Below are positions 49,501 through 59,265 of a stretch of DNA of 64,000 nt, piece after piece (positions within the stretch are counted from its first letter, which is position 1; every line of letters begins with the position of its first letter). This DNA is from Whitmania pigra. Its lineage: Eukaryota > Annelida > Clitellata > Hirudinida > Haemopidae. The notes beneath the pieces were generated by a model. That model saw nothing but the letters and a program-made list of their open reading frames with translations. It was not told the DNA's origin and searched no databases. The translations under genes and the position numbers were made by a program. Location of the stretch: assembly GCA_021613335.1 (NCBI GenBank), contig JAJTWR010000437.1, positions 62,001 through 126,000 on the forward strand, in the 5' to 3' direction.

Positions 49501-50547
49501 CCCTAGCACCTTGAGAGGGCTTTGCGAACAGTATGCAAATACTTGTTTGTAGTTGCTGTGCAGCTGAGGTACAGGTTTAATTTTAGAAAAATCGAGTTGG
49601 CTCATGATGCTTACACTTGCTCCTGAGTCTGCGATGACATCGATTGTAGTGTTGTTTACATTCACTAAGAAGTGTGGTAGATTTCTTTTGGTGTCCAATC
49701 GATTTGAATGAACGCTCAGTGCATACACATAACGACTCTGCTCAGATGAATGTTCACTGTTGTCAGATGAACTTCCGTTGCTGTCGGCATTGACACGGCG
49801 AACACGATGGTATTTGCCATGACGGGTTTTCGGCAGTCGGCTTTGCGGTCTATCATGTGATATGCTGTCGCGATGTCGCTGATGTGGCGGCTGTCGTGAT
49901 GCACCATCTTTCGAACGACACTGTGACGCAAAATGATTTGGCTTCTTGCACGAATTGCAGTACTTGCCATGCGCCGGACACGATGTCTTTCCACCCTCGT
50001 GTGGCCATGTGCCACCACAGTTGTGACACTTCATGTCAGCTGTTTTCTTGGAATTGTTGCAAATCTGCTTATTGCGATTCAGACTCAGTTTGTTAACATG
50101 CTCATTCTCCATACTCTTTGCTTGGATATCGGAGAGTTCTAAACTACGACCAACATCTATGAGTTTAGTGAGAGTCATGTCAGGTTCACATAAGGCTTTA
50201 CGGCGTAGTGTACTTGATAAACAACCTTGGATGATTTGAGATTTTATCTCACGATCAACATTGTCGAAAGAGCATGAGGTTGCCAGTTGTTTCAAACGGG
50301 TGTAGTAGGCTGTTAGTGGTTCATCTGTTTGTTGTTTAGATTGTCGAAACGTGTAGATCTGGTATTCGACGTTTTGCTTTGGTGTGAAAAACTTGTTGAG
50401 AGCAGTGACAGCCTTTTCGAACGGATCCTCTCCCTCTGCAGCTTCGGCATCTGGAAGAGTATCAAGGATGTCGTTGACTTCCTCACCCGCGTAGTGGAGT
50501 AGGAGAGCTCTTTGACGTTTGCGATCAACAATATTTACGGCCACCAT
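46525..50547 (-). CDS. Copy B Gag-Pol polyprotein
   Basis: 1,340 residues from the ATG at 50,547. In order: zinc region CHNCGGTWP / CNSCKKPNHFASQC (about 49,920-50,030), protease VIADSGASVSIM (near 49,620), reverse transcriptase KRVCVDMRQANTAIKRERHI (49,030-49,090), SKLDLNQGYNQLELAPESRY, and NISDDILVYG (near 48,765, with Ser where the usual Tyr/Phe-x-Asp-Asp has x), RNase H EIHTDASPVGLGAIL (near 48,320), integrase HQGHQGI ... CIACQ (47,545-47,665), SIDFAQ (47,460), SDNGPPF (47,300), NGEVERFV (47,190). Compared with copy A, the true start (ATG 50,646) is followed by a Trp-to-stop change at 50,578-50,580, so the Gag N-terminus may be lost; everything after is intact. Confidence 0.92.
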   Translation of the reverse strand: MVAVNIVDRKRQRALLLHYAGEEVNDILDTLPDAEAAEGEDPFEKAVTALNKFFTPKQNVEYQIYTFRQSKQQTDEPLTAYYTRLKQLATSCSFDNVDREIKSQIIQGCLSSTLRRKALCEPDMTLTKLIDVGRSLELSDIQAKSMENEHVNKLSLNRNKQICNNSKKTADMKCHNCGGTWPHEGGKTSCPAHGKYCNSCKKPNHFASQCRSKDGASRQPPHQRHRDSISHDRPQSRLPKTRHGKYHRVRRVNADSNGSSSDNSEHSSEQSRYVYALSVHSNRLDTKRNLPHFLVNVNNTTIDVIADSGASVSIMSQLDFSKIKPVPQLHSNYKQVFAYCSQSPLKVLGTFRAVVRYKDRKSDTLFYVIDSKEGSLLSWEVSQALHLLHVVKPIGERTTSTDQIVNELVTEYADLFRGVGKLKDFQVKLHIDNALQPVAQPHRRVPFHVRQQLEDQLKHDEELDIIEMTEGATPWVSPVVVVPKPKSETGQKRVCVDMRQANTAIKRERHITPTINELISDLNGATVFSKLDLNQGYNQLELAPESRYITTFSTHVGLRRYKRLNFGISCAAEIFQNAIRETLSGLTGAINISDDILVYGRTEQEMFNNLRAVFQRLREKGLTLNKQKCVYAKRTLEFFGNVFTERGIMADPKKIQSIVNMNMPTNASEVRSLLGMTNYCVRFIPNYATVSEPLRRLTRQDTPWQWTNEQESALAQLKQKLCNAPVMSYFDSDKQTEIHTDASPVGLGAILIQRGNNNEEHIIAYASRSLTDVEQRYSQTEREALAVVWSCEHFHIYIHGKPVTIHTDHKPLVSLYNNLKCKPPARIERWALRLQPYETTIIYRPGHDNPADYLSRHPTLSSDRSSREEQIAEEYVNYLVGHAVPKAMTRIEIATATVKDKTLLAVIDAIRTNDWSHIANINTNEFDTFARMRAELCVSGDNILLRNSRIVIPESLRERAVNLAHQGHQGIVKTKALIREKVWFPGIDRLVEERVKACIACQIAVATPHREPLQMTQLPSSPWSELSIDFAQLTTGDYLLVVINDYSRFPVVEIVQSTAAASVIPKLDRILSEFGSCDILKSDNGPPFNGFEFTRFAEYMGFKHRKITPLWPRANGEVERFVKTVKKVIKTAQLEHKNWHQELNIFLRQYRATPHSTTGRPPATMLFGRPFKTTLPSTESSTVTDTQGDRKFRERDALMKSKMKDYADNKSYVKPSSISVGDTVIVKQPITHNRSLTPYMPVPHTVTSKNHSMITATRNTDGQSVTRNSSLFKGIDNRLSGYAEFMEPSEDVVEGDVTSSDVMPQTAPEGEYSTQQDQNVVRRSKREHKLPARFADYVVN

Positions 50548-50646
50548 CAGGTTGCGAAAGCGAGAAACCCACTTTGTCTATCGAACTCCTGCTGAGTCGT
50601 GTGAATCGACTACAAACGACGGAAACGTTGGTAGTGCTTCAGCCAT
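50548..50646 (-). pseudogene. Copy B Gag N-terminus with nonsense codon
   Basis: The ATG at 50,644-50,646 and the following codons match copy A, but TGG at 40,708-40,710 of copy A is TAG at 50,578-50,580 here. This is the only disabling change seen in copy B. Confidence 0.85.
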
Positions 50647-50807
50647 GGATTAGATAATGGTGTTATCGATAGTAGCTTTCGATGACTTCGATAACGCTCG
50701 GAGGCCAGACAACAGCGTCTATCCGAAATGAACAAACTTCCGATTTTTGTCGATAAAAATTGGTGCAAACTATTTGCGAAGGTCCGTTTCGAAATTCTCG
50801 TCGCCAA

Positions 50808-50945
50808 TGTGATGTTCTATCGTTTTATTTGTTCGTGAAAAACCAACAACCGTTCCTTTTTATTTTCCGCACTTCAACGCCGCCATATAAACAAAGATCC
50901 CCTATCGTTCCTGTCTGTCAATCTCTATATCGGTACAACATTACA
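50808..50945 (-). repeat. Copy B 5' LTR
   Basis: 138 bp; differs from the 3' LTR at a handful of sites (ctatatcggtacaacatt versus ctacatcgttactacatt; cgttttatttg versus cgtttaatttg). Confidence 0.9.
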
Positions 50946-51300
50946 CACTCCAAAGTTGGAAATCCATGAGAGCATGAAATTCTTGACGATGGCTTCCGTT
51001 GAGGTGTCGGAAAGGGGTATAGCCATGGGCCATCTTGTGAATCGATCCACGCATGTGAGGATGTATGTGTGTGTCCCTCCGATGACGGAAGTGGTCTCAC
51101 CAGGTCCAAATGGATGTGCTGGAAGCGGCAGCTTGGCAGAGGGAATGTTGCTGGTGGCGTCGTAGTGTGTCGGTGGATCTTGCTCTTCTGGCACGCCAGA
51201 CTCTCTCGGCACCATGCTCTGATGTGAGCGGCCTGTGGTCCGTGTAGATTGTAAATTGACGACCTTCCAATAGGTGTTGGAAGTGCTTCACGGCCAGATA
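50946..51300 (-). pseudogene. Element C integrase, upstream half
   Basis: FTIYTDHRPLT (RNase H) passes abruptly into the integrase zinc-finger end (ACQKSKIHRH), so the middle is deleted. Then the catalytic region with TYILTCVDRFTRWPMAIPL. Cut by copy B at 50,945. Confidence 0.75.
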
Positions 51301-52273
51301 CATCGCCAACAGTCTCTGCCGAACGTGCTATACCGCGTCTCCGTCGGGCTGAACTTCTTGGAGAAAAACGCCACCGGTGTAGTGAGGCCACCTTGTACCT
51401 GTTCCAGGACCGCTCCAGCTGCATCGTCGGAAGCATCTGTGAGGAGTTGTAGGTGGCTGTCCCTGCCCAAGAATGCGAGACAGGTGGCGGACTGCACAGC
51501 ATCTTTGATTTTCTGGAATGCTTGCAACTGGACAGGGTTCAGGGACACTGTTGCCTTGCTCTTCGAGTTCTGCTTGTTAAACATGCTGGTCAAAGGAGCG
51601 AGCATGTCGGTGCAGTGTGGGATGAACCTCCTGTAGAAGTTCACCAGACCCACGAAACGTCGTAGCTGTGTAAGCGTCTCCGGTTGCTTGTAGTCTGTGA
51701 TGGCCTTGACATTGTCCGGAAGTGGCTGTATGCCGTCCGAACTCACAGAGTGTCCCAGAAATGTTGTGGATGCGACAGCAAACTCACACTTGTCCATGTT
51801 CACCGTGAGGTGGAAATCAGTGAACCTCTCCAGCACTTGCTCCAGATGTCCGAGATGCTCCTCCATCGACGAACTGGCAATTAGAACGTCGTCGATGTAG
51901 ACAATTACAAAATCTAGCCATCGGAGTATCTCGTCCATGACAAGGACTGGAAAGACTGGGCTGCGTTCCTGAGTCCGAACGGTAGCCGGATGAATTCGTA
52001 CAGGCCGAACGGTGTGGTGATGGCGGTCTTGGGTATGTCCTCCTCTGCGATGGGGATGTGGTGGTAGGCCCGGACGAGATCGATTCTTGAAATGACCTGT
52101 GCGCTGGTCAGACCATTTGTGAAATCGTGTAGGTGAGGAATGGGGTATCTGTCCGGAACCGTCCGTGCGTTCAGTGCTCTGTAATCCCCACATGGCCTCC
52201 ATTCCCCTGAAGATTTTGGAACCATATGCAGAGGTGATGACCATGGGCTGGAAGAGGAGCGGATGATTCCCAA
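51288..52273 (-). pseudogene. Element C reverse transcriptase and RNase H
   Basis: Two overlapping frames (51,914-52,273 and 51,288-52,244). [58 protein letters not shown], then VIVYIDDVLIA with the catalytic DD (near 51,890), TTFLGHSVSSDGI, LLTDASDDAAGAVLEQ (RNase H). Multiple frame changes show it is dead. Confidence 0.85.
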
Positions 52274-52327
52274 CTAGAGCATGTGCTCAAACTCAGCCTT
52301 GGCCATCTTGAACTTGTCGGGGTGAAG

Positions 52328-52966
52328 TCAGCGTGGCTTTGAGAAAACAGGTGGGCCGTCTGTGACAATGTGATGTTTGACCTGATGAGTGACGCTCTCG
52401 TTGAAGTTGGAAGGCCTGCCCAGTGACGGAAACTTTTCCAGAAGCCCGGTGATGAGGTTGGTGGTTGCTCGCGCCAGGTGGATGTGGGTTGGAGGTGCTG
52501 CACTGATTGATCCCACGACCGATATAGTTGTCTTGTTGTCTATGAGCCTCTTGTTGAACATGTCGACGTTCAAGTTGAAATGGCCCAGGAAATCTGCTCC
52601 AATGATTGGCGACTGCACCTCGGCGACAACGAAGATCCACTGGAACTTGCGCCTCAAACCCAAATCTAGCGGCAGGAATTTTTGACCATAAGTCCTAATC
52701 GTCGTGCCATTGGCAGCCTGCAGCGTGAAGGGTGATGTCTTGAGCGTGTGCTGGGGAGGTGGAGGGATGACGCTGACCACCGGCCCGGTGTCGACAAGAA
52801 ACTTCAGGCCGTTGTAAACGTCATCGATGAGGAACAGGCGACTTCCATGATGTTGGCCAGAGGCACCCGTCGCATCTACTGCCCGGCCCTGGATTTTGAT
52901 GACTGGAAGGAGCAGGGCTGTTGGCAGCGTTGGGCCTTCTACCGGTATGTGGCGTGGTACCAGCAC
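52328..52966 (-). pseudogene. Element C protease and linker
   Basis: 212 residues overlapping the end of gag in another frame. LFLIDDVYNGLKFLVDTGPV holds the active-site region as DTGP instead of DTGA. IIGADFLGHFNLNVDM is the typical C-terminal protease block of Gypsy elements. Confidence 0.78.
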
Positions 52967-53688
52967 ATTCCCGGTGTGTTTCTGCGCCTTTTTTGGGATC
53001 TGCTCCTGCTGTGGGGTCGTGTGTGTCGCCTAGGCTCTTCTCTAGTGGTCTCCAACCTGGCCAGCCTGTCGGTGATCAGCTGAAGCTTGAGGCTGATGTT
53101 TTTCATGGTGGTCTGTCCTTGCAGGGGGGCCGTCACTACCCGTAAGACTGTGGGGTCCGAGTACGCGTCCATGACTTGGTCCGCCATGATGGACTGTTCC
53201 AGGATGCTTTTGTCGTGGGCGGTCGCCAGCATGGACCTGACGTGAGGTGGCAGCTTATCAACCCACAGCTGCCGAAGGATGGCTTCGTCCATCGAATTGT
53301 GGCCCAGCAGCGTCTTCATGTGTCGAAGGAGTTGGCTTTGTAGCCGACCTTCCAGGTGCACTGCGCTGAAAAGGCTCCTCAGCCTTGTCTGTTGAGATTG
53401 TCCGCAGCGCTGCAGGATGGCCTCCTTGAGACCGGTGTACGGCCTCTCGCTTGGAACCTCGTAGATGAGGTCCTGGACCTGCTCCGCTACGTGGAAGGGC
53501 AGATTGTGTACCACGTGTGCGTATCGCTGAGTCTCGTCCTTCAGGCGTTGTATGTGAAACAATGCCTCGATGTTGGCGAACCACAGTCTCGGGTTCGCTG
53601 TGAAAAACGGCGGCAACTGCATGCTGACTGCTGTCACACGTGGTAGAGCTCCGGCCCTCTCTGATTTCAGGTTGATTAGATCTTCCAT
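52939..53688 (-). pseudogene. Element C Gag
   Basis: 249 residues from the ATG at 53,688. AVSMQLPPFFTANPRLWFAN, DKLPPHVRSML and a basic HTRPHSRSRSQKRRRN segment, then CWYHATY at the end. A frameshift there moves the rest of the zinc motif into another frame. Gag forms the particle and binds RNA. Confidence 0.82.
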
Positions 53689-53699
53689 ATCTCTTCTAT

Positions 53700-53718
53700 C
53701 ACGTCGGGGTCACCAATT
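53700..53718 (-). promoter_or_regulatory. Element C primer-binding site
   Basis: tggtgaccccgacgtga on the minus strand follows the 5' LTR directly; matches the tRNA-Trp primer site reported for CsRn1-type elements. Confidence 0.75.
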
Positions 53719-53893
53719 TGTAGTGTAAATGTATATACATAGACAATCAGAAGAATAAATGTTGAACAGAGGAATTGGTGACTCGAGTTGAGAAGGAATA
53801 ATATCGCGTTGAGTTCATGAAACATAAACAAAAATGGCACTCGGAGCCCGCGTCTCTAATTATGCAAGTAGGACAAGGTTCCTGTGTTCAACA
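53719..53893 (-). repeat. Element C 5' LTR
   Basis: 175 bp; differs from the 3' LTR at about six positions (for example ggaattggtg versus ggaattgttg, gcactcggagcccgcg versus gcgctcggaccccgca). Confidence 0.88.
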
Positions 53894-54433
53894 ATTCCAA
53901 GGCTGGTCAGGCGTTCTTGATACATTGTCGATCTCAGAACATTTTTAACTCGGGCCAATGTGATGAAAGATCGTTCTGCTTGAGCAACGGTAACCGGAAG
54001 CGTGCAGAAGATACGTATCATAATGACAACGTTTGGAAACAGTGTATCGATTTTCAAAGTGTGTAGACGGTTCAGCAAGTCGAATGGCGACAGACTTTTC
54101 TGTCCGAGGTTTTCAACGTGTTTAGTTTTCAGATGCTCATTCAACAGCATATCGACTGAATTTATAATAGGCCGACTGTATCCATGGAATTCCCACCAAT
54201 TTCCCTTCTAGAGTAAGTGATGTATCAACTTCTACAGGCACAGCCCTGTCGTGTAGAGACGCAACAATAAACGCTTCGCTCAACACGCGCCGACTTTTCG
54301 ACTGCATCAATTATATAAGAATATTTCATGAACGGTTAGGTTTGTATAGGTTACAATGCAACATGTGGTACAGAAGTGACGTCCAATGCGATTATATAAA
54401 TTGCAAGGCGTTATAAAATGGTTGACTCGAAGT

Positions 54434-54518
54434 TGTTGAGTTTAAACTATGTGTGATTTAATATGATATATGTATCTATGTTTTGTTGTCTGGGGGACGC
54501 TTAGCTAGTTCTAAACTT
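54434..54518 (+). repeat. Truncated copia LTR
   Basis: The first 85 bp of the 242-bp copia LTR (2,720), with one extra g in the ctgggggacgc run, stop at ctaaact and pass into unrelated sequence. Confidence 0.9.
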
Positions 54519-56312
54519 TTTTACAAGAGTGAAGCTATCGGACGTCCGCTGGGTGATGTAAATATAAATAACAACAAGCAAGTATGGGCAGCCGGGTAAT
54601 AAAATGTAAATAAACAAATGTGGCCGGTTGTTGATATATTGATGTATTTTTGGATATGGGGATAATCTCAAAGCTAACAAAAATGTCTGAAATATGGTGT
54701 ACTGAAAGAAATGTGTTTATAAAAACAATTGCAATTATGTTTAGTTAATTAACAATTTTAACTTTTTGTTAAGTTGCGGTGTCCTTAGCAAAATGTCGAT
54801 CTTTTGAAGCCGATCCCCAGAATATAACAGGAGATTAATAAGACATTACGACTATTGACGTCTTCCTTTAAACATTTTAAAAATTAAAAAGAAAATAAGA
54901 AATCATCAAAATAAAGTTAACTAGAATCTCAAGCGTAGTTATGTAGTGACGGCACATCTCTATTTGCGCGCACAGAAACCAAACAAAATTTGAATTAGAA
55001 GACGCTTTTTCTCTTTGGGGGTCGTCCACAAAGACGTCCACAATAAATCTTAACTGTAATTTTTAATTTGTCACAATTTCTTAGACATCCTCCTCCTCGA
55101 GCATGACATACTTTATGGACGTACCCAAATGTCAATAAAATAATATTTAAAAAATTAAAATAAAATCATTAAAACATATACATTTCTAAAATTTAAAAAT
55201 TATTTCGTTTTTATTCAACAAAAATAATTGCCCTCCCCCTTCAGCATTAGTATGCTTTAGAAGCGCTCCACCATTTGCGGGCGTTTTTATGGATGACCCC
55301 TTTTGTCTTAAGGTTGACTCAGACTAAGGGCTAATTTTTTTATGCCATATCCTTGTTTTTTTTTCAGATCGATTCTGTTGAGTTTATCGTAATCGAGACA
55401 ATAGGAGATCGAGAGTATAGTGTGTTTAAAAGTGAACAATATTGAAATGAATATATTAGCGTAAAATTGCGTTCAAATTCTTTTAATACTACATTCTAAA
55501 GTACAAGTACTACATTTAAATATCACCGATGGCTTGGAGACAAACATGTCTGAAGTTGAAATTCTAACTACATATATTTAGCAAGATATTAATAAAAATG
55601 TGTTTAAAACAAACATTCATTTTCGTTTAAGAATAATTTTATAAATTTATAGGTAATTACAATCTAACTAATATTATAATCACAGAAAAAAACTTTTGAA
55701 CTTCATATTTAGAAAGATATAACAAATGATCTGCAACACTGCATAAAAGTGCCTAAAATCTCGACTTCAACCAATTTTAGAAAGCCCATTCTGTTACACA
55801 TGTTAGAATATGAAGTTTTCTTTCATATTCTGCAATTTGAACTTCCAATTTAAATTCGTTTGAGAGATATTCACGATAAAGTAGTCAATAGCGAAACTTG
55901 CACGACTTGATATTTCAAATCTACTAGTGAGCGACATAAACCTTGGAGACATTTTCATAATCTGGTTTATAATAAAAATAATAATATTTTCAAATAGCAT
56001 GAAGTAATAGTCTCATAAAACAATAATTTTATGTACACATTTAATTGGCAAAATAACGGGTTTATTATTGGCTATGTTGTAGCTACATTGCCAAGTTTTA
56101 AAAATGTTATTTTAAACATTATTTTTAACGTAAAAGACTTTTAAAACAAGAAAGGTTTTCCGTTATAGCAAACCTACTTTTTCCAGGATTTCATTGAAAT
56201 GGGTTTATTCGTTCCGCATAATTAATGCGAATCTTAGCCTAAACTCAAAATTTTTAGTTGATTCAATTTATTATTATTAATTACAAATCAAAAAAATTAA
56301 TAAAATAATGTA
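54519..56312. other. No gene seen
   Basis: AT-rich. gtgaagctatcggacgt at 54,529-54,545 reappears inverted at 58,958-58,974. Confidence 0.5.
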
Positions 56313-56698
<386 letters not shown>

Positions 56699-56770
56699 GC
56701 CATTGTCATTGTCATTGTCATTGTCATTGTCATTGTCATTATCATTATCATTATCATTATCATACGCATT
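56699..56770. repeat. (CATTGT)n / (CATTAT)n hexanucleotide repeat
   Basis: About seven cattgt units followed by about four cattat units directly after the AAT tract, then tacgcattattatacgcat. Confidence 0.95.
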
Positions 56771-57119
56771 ATTATACGCATTTTTACCAACTCAAATTTT
56801 TCTTATGATTTTACTTCAACAATCACTTTCATTTTAAGGTTCCAATTGTTGCCGTTCATTGAAATTTGTAACAAATAATGTAGCTTTTTTGCTCGTTTGT
56901 GATTGGTTACAAAATTATTTTTTATGACACGTATGAAAGAATCTTTACATAATTGTTAAACTGTGAATTTTACTGTTAACGAAAATGAGAAAATTTATGA
57001 TTATGTCAATGAAAAATGAAGAAACAAATGACTATAGAACGTGGTAAAACTGACTACTATTTGACAATGGAAGAGTAGTGACAACACATCTCCGCTATCA
57101 CGTGTATAGTATAAAAATA
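56771..57119. other. No gene seen
   Basis: AT-rich spacer between microsatellite and satellite array. Confidence 0.5.
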
Positions 57120-58945
57120 ATTCAAATTTGAAATGAGGTTGTTTTCCGAGGTAATGCGAATAATTTGAGCGTTAATAACCTGCAAAATAAGTGTCTGATG
57201 GCAAAGGCCTTGGAAATTTAAAAAACAGAAATTAAATATTTTTAAAATGAGACCTTTGTCGAAACATTTAGTTAAGTCTAAGTTACGGTTTTATGCATTT
57301 GAAATGAGTCTGTTTATGTAGTACGTAAAATTAGTGCGTGAAATTTGAACGTTAATAACCTGAAAAATAATTGTCTGATGGCAAAGGGCTTGGGAATTTA
57401 AAAAACAAAAATTAAATATCTTTAAAATGAGACCTTTGTCGAAAAATTTAGTTGAGTCTAAGTTACGGTTTTATGCATTTGAAATGAGTCTGTTTATGTA
57501 GTACGTAAAATTAGTGCGTGAAATTTGAACGTTAATAACCTGAAAAATAATTGTCTGATGGCAAAGGCCTTGGGAATTTAAAAAACAAAAATTAAATATC
57601 TTTAAAATGAGACCTTTGTCGAAAAATTTAGTTAAGTCTAAGTTACGGTTTTATGCATTTGAAATGAAGCTGTTTTCCGAAGCAGTTCGTAAAATTAGTG
57701 CGTAAAATTTGAGCGTTAATAAACCTGAAAAATAAGTGTCTGATGGCAAAGGCCTCTCCAACTTGATAAAGATAGGTTAAATCTCTTTAGAATGAGACCT
57801 TTGTCGAAATATTTAGTTAAGTTTAAGTTACGGTTAATTGCATTTGAAATGAGGCTGTGTTCCGAGGCAGTTCGTAAAATTAGTGCGTAAACTTTGAGCG
57901 TTAATAAACCTGAAAAATAAGTGTCTGATGGCAAAGGCCTCTCCAACTTGATAAAGATAGGTTAAAACTCTTTAGAATGAGACCTTTGTCGAAATATTTA
58001 GTTAAGTTTAAGTTACGGTTAATTGCATTTGAAATGAGGATGTGTTCCGAGGCAGTTCGTAAAATTAGTGCGTAAACTTTGAGCGTTAATAAACCTGGAA
58101 AATAAGTGTCTGATGGCAAAGTCTTTGGAAATTTAAAAAATGGGATTAAATATCTTTAAAATGAGACCTTTGTCAAAACATTTGGTTAAGTCTAAGTTAC
58201 GGTTTTATGTATTTGAAACGAGTCTGTTTTTTTATATAATGCGTAAAGTTTGAGCTTCAATAACCTGAAAAATAAGTGTCTGACGGCAAAGTGGTTAGAA
58301 ATATGAGAAAGATAGATGCTATGTCTTCAAAATGAGAATTTACTCAAAAAATATAGTTTAGTCTAAGTGACAGTTTTTTTGCAGTTGAATTAAGGCTGTT
58401 TTTCTAGACTGATTTTAGTGCGTGATGTTTGAGCATAAATATCTTGAAAATTATAGGTTTTTACGCAAAGAGCTTGCTAATGTGATAAAGTTGGAATATA
58501 TCTCTTTAGAATGAGATCTTATTCGAAAAACTTTGTTAAGTGCAAGCGACGGTTAATTGCTCTTGAATTAAAGGCTGTTTTTCTAGGCTGATTTTAGTGC
58601 GTGATGTTTGAGCATAAATATCTTGAAAATTATAGGTTTTTACGCAAAGAGCTTGCTAATGTGATAAAGTTGGAATATATCTCTTTAGAATGAGATCTTA
58701 TTCGAAAAACTTTGTTAAGTGCAAGCGACGGTTAATTGCTCTTGAATTAAAGGCTGATTTTCTAGGCTGATTTTAGTGCGTGATGTTTGAGCATAAATAT
58801 CTTGAAAATTATAGGTTTTTACGCAAAGAGCTTGCTAATGTGATAAAGTTGGAATATATCTCTTTAGAATGAGATCTTAGTCGACAAATTTAGTTAGGTG
58901 CAAGCGACGGTTAATTGCTCTTGAATTAAGCTGTTTTAGTGTCTG
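57120..58945. repeat. Satellite array, units of about 180 bp
   Basis: About ten units. In the first seven, gtgtctgatggcaaag-type phrases start near 57,191, 57,371, 57,551, 57,736, 57,921, 58,106 and 58,276 (spacing 170-185 bp). Each unit carries atgagacctttgtcgaaa and agttacggtt. The last three units are a distinct subfamily (gtgcgtgatgtttgagcata near 58,418, 58,598 and 58,777; spacing 179 bp) and are almost identical to each other. Confidence 0.93.
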
Positions 58946-59265
58946 ATAGCGTTTTGAACGTCCGATAGCTTCACGGGAGTGTTTTTTCTAGTTACGACGC
59001 CATTACTAAATGACACAATAACATAGCTGTTGTTATTTACTATAACAACGGATATGCTCTTTCAATATCGTGATAGTTTGACAAATTAAATATGCAAGAT
59101 TTTTACATCCTTTAGACAGGGGTTCCCAACCTTTTTGTGCCCGCGGCTCCCTTAGAGGACAAAATGTGGTCCACGGCCCCCCTATCAAAATTTCTCAAGA
59201 AAAAAGTAATGAACAATAATTTACTGTCAAAAAAGAACCATACAATGTATTTTGAAAGCAAATTT

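Larger units (their letters stand above)
46355..50945 (-). mobile_element. Gypsy-class LTR retrotransposon, copy B (near-intact)
   Basis: LTRs of 138 bp at 46,355-46,492 and 50,808-50,945, TG...CA ends, 5-bp duplication cactc (46,350-46,354 and 50,946-50,950) within the integrase of element C. One Gag-Pol frame of 1,340 residues is open. Mag/K02A2.6-type by its Gag zinc region and Pol, tentatively. The LTRs differ at a few positions, so it is young but not brand new. Confidence 0.94.
45402..53893 (-). mobile_element. CsRn1-like Gypsy-class retrotransposon, element C (decayed, host of copy B)
   Basis: LTRs of 175 bp at 45,402-45,576 and 53,719-53,893, 4-bp duplication attc (45,398-45,401 and 53,894-53,897). 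Behind the 5' LTR on the minus strand is the primer site TTGGTGACCCCGACGTG, which matches the tRNA-Trp site known for the CsRn1 clade, and Gag ends in the CHCC-type CWYHATY ... CQQPC instead of a CCHC knuckle, also a CsRn1 trait. The order Gag, protease, reverse transcriptase, RNase H, integrase is Gypsy-type. Frameshifts, a deletion between RNase H and integrase, and the copy B insertion (46,355-50,945) inactivate it. The LTRs differ at several positions. Confidence 0.9.
45304..54330 (-). pseudogene. hAT transposase relic split by a Gypsy-class element
   Basis: Minus strand. The right piece (53,894-54,150 and a little upstream) has FPNVVIMIRIFCTLP and VTVAQAERSFITLARVKN, the hATC dimerisation motif. 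The frame runs into element C at 53,893 and resumes at 45,401 with LAMEGRFARMIDYNSIIE to a stop at 45,304-45,306. The 4-bp duplication attc is shared between the halves. The ZMYM1/TTF-type hAT group fits best. N-terminal and catalytic regions and the element's ends were not found. Confidence 0.8.

Noticed and set aside
57120..58945. CRISPR-like array of direct repeats
   Set aside because: Units of about 180 bp repeat over their whole length without short repeats and unique spacers; the genome is animal. It is satellite DNA.
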